A stretch of 64,000 nucleotides of DNA from Alloprevotella sp. GTDB taxonomy: Bacteria > Bacteroidota > Bacteroidia > Bacteroidales > Muribaculaceae. Each line of letters begins with the position of its first letter. The stretch's first letter is position 1. The translations under genes and the position numbers were made by a program. The DNA lies in contig JAMPIE010000005.1 of assembly GCA_023663135.1 (NCBI GenBank), positions 50,968 through 114,967 of the forward strand, read 5' to 3'. Of this stretch, positions 62,381-64,000 are shown in pieces. The notes under the pieces are model-generated. The model was not told the DNA's origin, did not search any database, and saw nothing but the letters and a program-made list of their open reading frames with translations.

Positions 62381-62529
62381 TGAAGACCGTTCCTCACATC
62401 GACCTCTCAGCCGCGCACGTGCTGACCCCCGCTGAGATGAATGCCATCCATTTTGAGACCGGACTCCATACCGACACCGGCCCCAAAGGCTCGGCCATAA
62501 AAATACAATCAACGCCTCCGAACAAATAA
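62380..62529 (+). CDS. 49-residue peptide with a leader-like N-terminus
   Basis: Sequence starts MKTVPHIDLSAAHVLTPAEM and continues NAIHFETGLHTDTGPKG, then a short tail. The ‘vLTPAEMNAI’ stretch resembles the leader peptides of Bacteroidales natural-product precursors (…LSxEEMxxLxGG…), though the double glycine is replaced by ETG. Its start overlaps the VKOR gene stop by one base, so it is translationally coupled to it. It has no signal peptide and no cysteine. Family and product unknown; it may be a small coupled protein of another kind. Confidence 0.55.
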   Translation: MKTVPHIDLSAAHVLTPAEMNAIHFETGLHTDTGPKGSAIKIQSTPPNK

Positions 62530-62595
62530 TAAGCACCGGAGGTTATCTTCCTACACCACCTTCTTACGTTTCATCTATTCATCCCCCCTTCTTCT

Positions 62596-63789
62596 ATGAA
62601 AACACCATCCATCTTAGCAGCCATGGCAGGCATGATGCTTGCTGGCTCGCTTTCTGCAGCCGCACAAGAGGTTGTGGCCGTGGAGGAAACCGTAGTCACG
62701 GAACAGACCATTGAGTGTAAAGACCATTACACCTCCTCGTGGCGCGACAACTGGTATCTACAGCTCGGCGCCGGCATGCAAGTACCCTTCGTAGACAAAT
62801 CTGGAGCCGACTACCAGCACCACATCACCGCCATCTACAATGCTGGCTTCGGCCACTGGTTTAGCCCCTATCTCGGCTTCCGATTCTCAGGATACTACGG
62901 CAAGATCCACTATGATTTCGTCAACCTCCAGACGGCCGATTATGCCAATGCCAACTTCGACATCATGTGGGATATGCTCAACTCCATCTCCGGCGTTAAC
63001 CCCAATCGCGCCTTCTCTATCCTCCCTTACTTTGGCGTCGGTGCCGGTGTGACCTGGGATCACACCTTCAGAGGAGATGATCCAGCCGAAAACGCCAATG
63101 GCACCGGCCGTGAGGTGATGCTCCCCGTCAGCGCCGGCATCCAGCTGCGCCTACGCCTATGCAAATATGTCGATTTCTTTGCCGACTGCCGCGCTGCATT
63201 CATGGCCGACAACTTCAACACCGTCGTTAAGGGCGACCCCATCGAGGCCGACGTGAGCGTCATTGGCGGCCTGTCGTTCACATTCGGCGGTCGCAAGTTT
63301 GGCAAGTACAATCCCTGCGACTATGTTGAGTACATCAACACTCTCAACGGCCGAGTCAACGACCTCCGCGGCGAGCTCGCCGCCACTGCTGCCGCCCTCG
63401 CTGCCGCCGAAGCGCAGCTCCCTTGCCCAGAAGTTACCGAGGCCACTACCATCGTCCAACAAGCTCCCATGATGGCAAGCGTAAGATTTACCATCAACTC
63501 TTCTGTTATCTCCAACGAGGAGATGGTCAATGTCTACAACATGGCCCAATGGATGAAAGCCAATCCCGGCGCAACAGTAGTGATTCAAGGCTATGCCGAC
63601 CGCGACACCGGCACGTCCAACTACAACATGGGCCTTTCGGAGCGCCGATGCCAGAGCGTGGCCGATGCCCTCGTAAAGAAATACGGCATCGATCCTCAGC
63701 GTCTCGTCTTGGAAGCCAACGGCTCCAACGTCCAGCCCTATGACGTCAACAACTGGAACCGTATCGTGATCTTCACCCAGCCCGAATAA
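62596..63789 (+). CDS. OmpA-family outer-membrane protein
   Basis: 397 residues. A signal peptide (MKTPSILAAMAGMMLAGSLSAAAQ) precedes an eight-strand-like barrel domain (about 50-235: DNWYLQLGAGMQVPF, YLGFRFSGYYGKI, LSFTFGGRKFGKY), a coiled linker with Ala-rich heptads (LRGELAATAAALAAAEAQL) and a C-terminal OmpA/peptidoglycan domain (about 290-395: SVRFTINSSVISNEEMVNVYNMAQWM, VVIQGYADRDTGTSNYNMGLSERRCQSVADAL, NRIVIF). It anchors the outer membrane to peptidoglycan. It starts 66 bp after the small peptide gene; a terminator follows. Confidence 0.94.
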   Translation: MKTPSILAAMAGMMLAGSLSAAAQEVVAVEETVVTEQTIECKDHYTSSWRDNWYLQLGAGMQVPFVDKSGADYQHHITAIYNAGFGHWFSPYLGFRFSGYYGKIHYDFVNLQTADYANANFDIMWDMLNSISGVNPNRAFSILPYFGVGAGVTWDHTFRGDDPAENANGTGREVMLPVSAGIQLRLRLCKYVDFFADCRAAFMADNFNTVVKGDPIEADVSVIGGLSFTFGGRKFGKYNPCDYVEYINTLNGRVNDLRGELAATAAALAAAEAQLPCPEVTEATTIVQQAPMMASVRFTINSSVISNEEMVNVYNMAQWMKANPGATVVIQGYADRDTGTSNYNMGLSERRCQSVADALVKKYGIDPQRLVLEANGSNVQPYDVNNWNRIVIFTQPE

Positions 63790-63804
63790 TCATCTCCTAA
63801 TCAT

Positions 63805-63842
63805 AAACAGGACCGCCCCATTCCGGAGCGGTCCTGTTTTTA
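63805..63842 (+). terminator. intrinsic terminator of the ompA-type gene
   Basis: Stem aacaggaccgc (63806-63816) with gcggtcctgtt (63828-63838), flanked by A and T tracts for bidirectional use. Confidence 0.9.
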
Positions 63843-63853
63843 TGTATCTCTTT

Positions 63854-63973
63854 AGTAATCGTAGAAAAATAAGTTGGCAAAGAATTTCGCAGGATTTTTT
63901 GTGCAGATTTTTTAGCGAGAGTGCAGGAGTGTAGCGAGCTACATGACTAAGTAATCGTAAAAAAATAAGTTGG
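63854..63973. repeat. structured intergenic repeat element
   Basis: Two 24-bp direct repeats, 63854-63877 and 63950-63973, differ in one base and start agtaatcgta. Between them lies an imperfect 20-bp tandem repeat: gtgcag at 63901 and 63921, and tagcgag at 63913 and 63932. The second copy sits in the hairpin tgtag-cgag-ctaca (63930-63943). No gene fits here. The start agtaatcgtaaaaaa also occurs at 32426-32440. Confidence 0.55.
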
Positions 63974-64000
63974 GACAGATGGCGAAGTCATCATCGAACA

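Overview
The window looks like a chromosomal segment of a fairly GC-rich member of the Bacteroidales (Bacteroidota), plausibly Muribaculaceae; family-level placement is inference. The main signs are the recurrent Bacteroidetes -7 promoter element TAnnTTTG (mostly TACCTTTG, TATCTTTG or TAACTTTG), sometimes with TTTG 19-20 bp upstream; an rpmB-rpmG-DUF4295 ribosomal operon; and families typical of the phylum (DUF3078, DUF6150, DUF4136, GIN/DUF2807, OmpA, a TonB system with two ExbD subunits). Coding density is high, many genes overlap by ATGA/TAATG, and I see no insertion sequence, prophage, CRISPR array or rRNA operon.

Layout. 1-5.4 kb: tail of an unknown gene, two back-to-back hairpin terminators, an OmpR-type response regulator with its histidine kinase, a DUF115-like protein and typA. 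5.4-12.7 kb: phoH; an operon of a small protein, a secreted cyclophilin, an M16 peptidase and a tRNA methyltransferase; mdh with a thioredoxin-like lipoprotein; a GIN-domain lipoprotein and a small orphan gene. 12.8-20.8 kb: DUF4136 lipoprotein, tRNA-Leu(UAG), then an exopolysaccharide control/export module (CpsB-type phosphatase, Wza, Wzc-type BY-kinase, a beta-barrel protein, a YjbH-like protein, a lipoprotein) with no glycosyltransferase beside it. 20.8-32.4 kb: TPR protein, Crp-type regulator, dnaA, lepA, nhaA, an ECF sigma operon, the CCA-adding enzyme, and a TPR/OmpA-like lipoprotein. 32.4-43.5 kb: Lrp regulator, miaA-pepT-plsC, a DUF6150 repeat protein, guaB, an AI-2E/PerM-type transporter, mutS2 and an S41 peptidase that converge with a 91-bp overlap. 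43.5-50.7 kb: remnant-like sigma locus, ribosomal protein operon, fabD, a second M16 peptidase, exbB-exbD-exbD-tonB. 50.8-64 kb: acyltransferase, metallophosphoesterase, tex, YeiH-type exporter, comEC, a coupled minus-strand cluster ending in DUF3078, then thioredoxin, a C39-like/VKOR fusion, a 49-residue leader-like peptide, an OmpA protein, and an intergenic repeat element at the right edge.

Most of the window is ordinary housekeeping. The parts most worth a second look are the thioredoxin / C39-VKOR / small peptide group (61.0-62.5 kb), the perfect tandem 11-mers at 60929-60950, the truncated sigma locus (43.5-44.0 kb), two genes whose start codon lies 4 nt after a -7 element (possible leaderless mRNAs), and the structured repeat at 63.85-64.0 kb.
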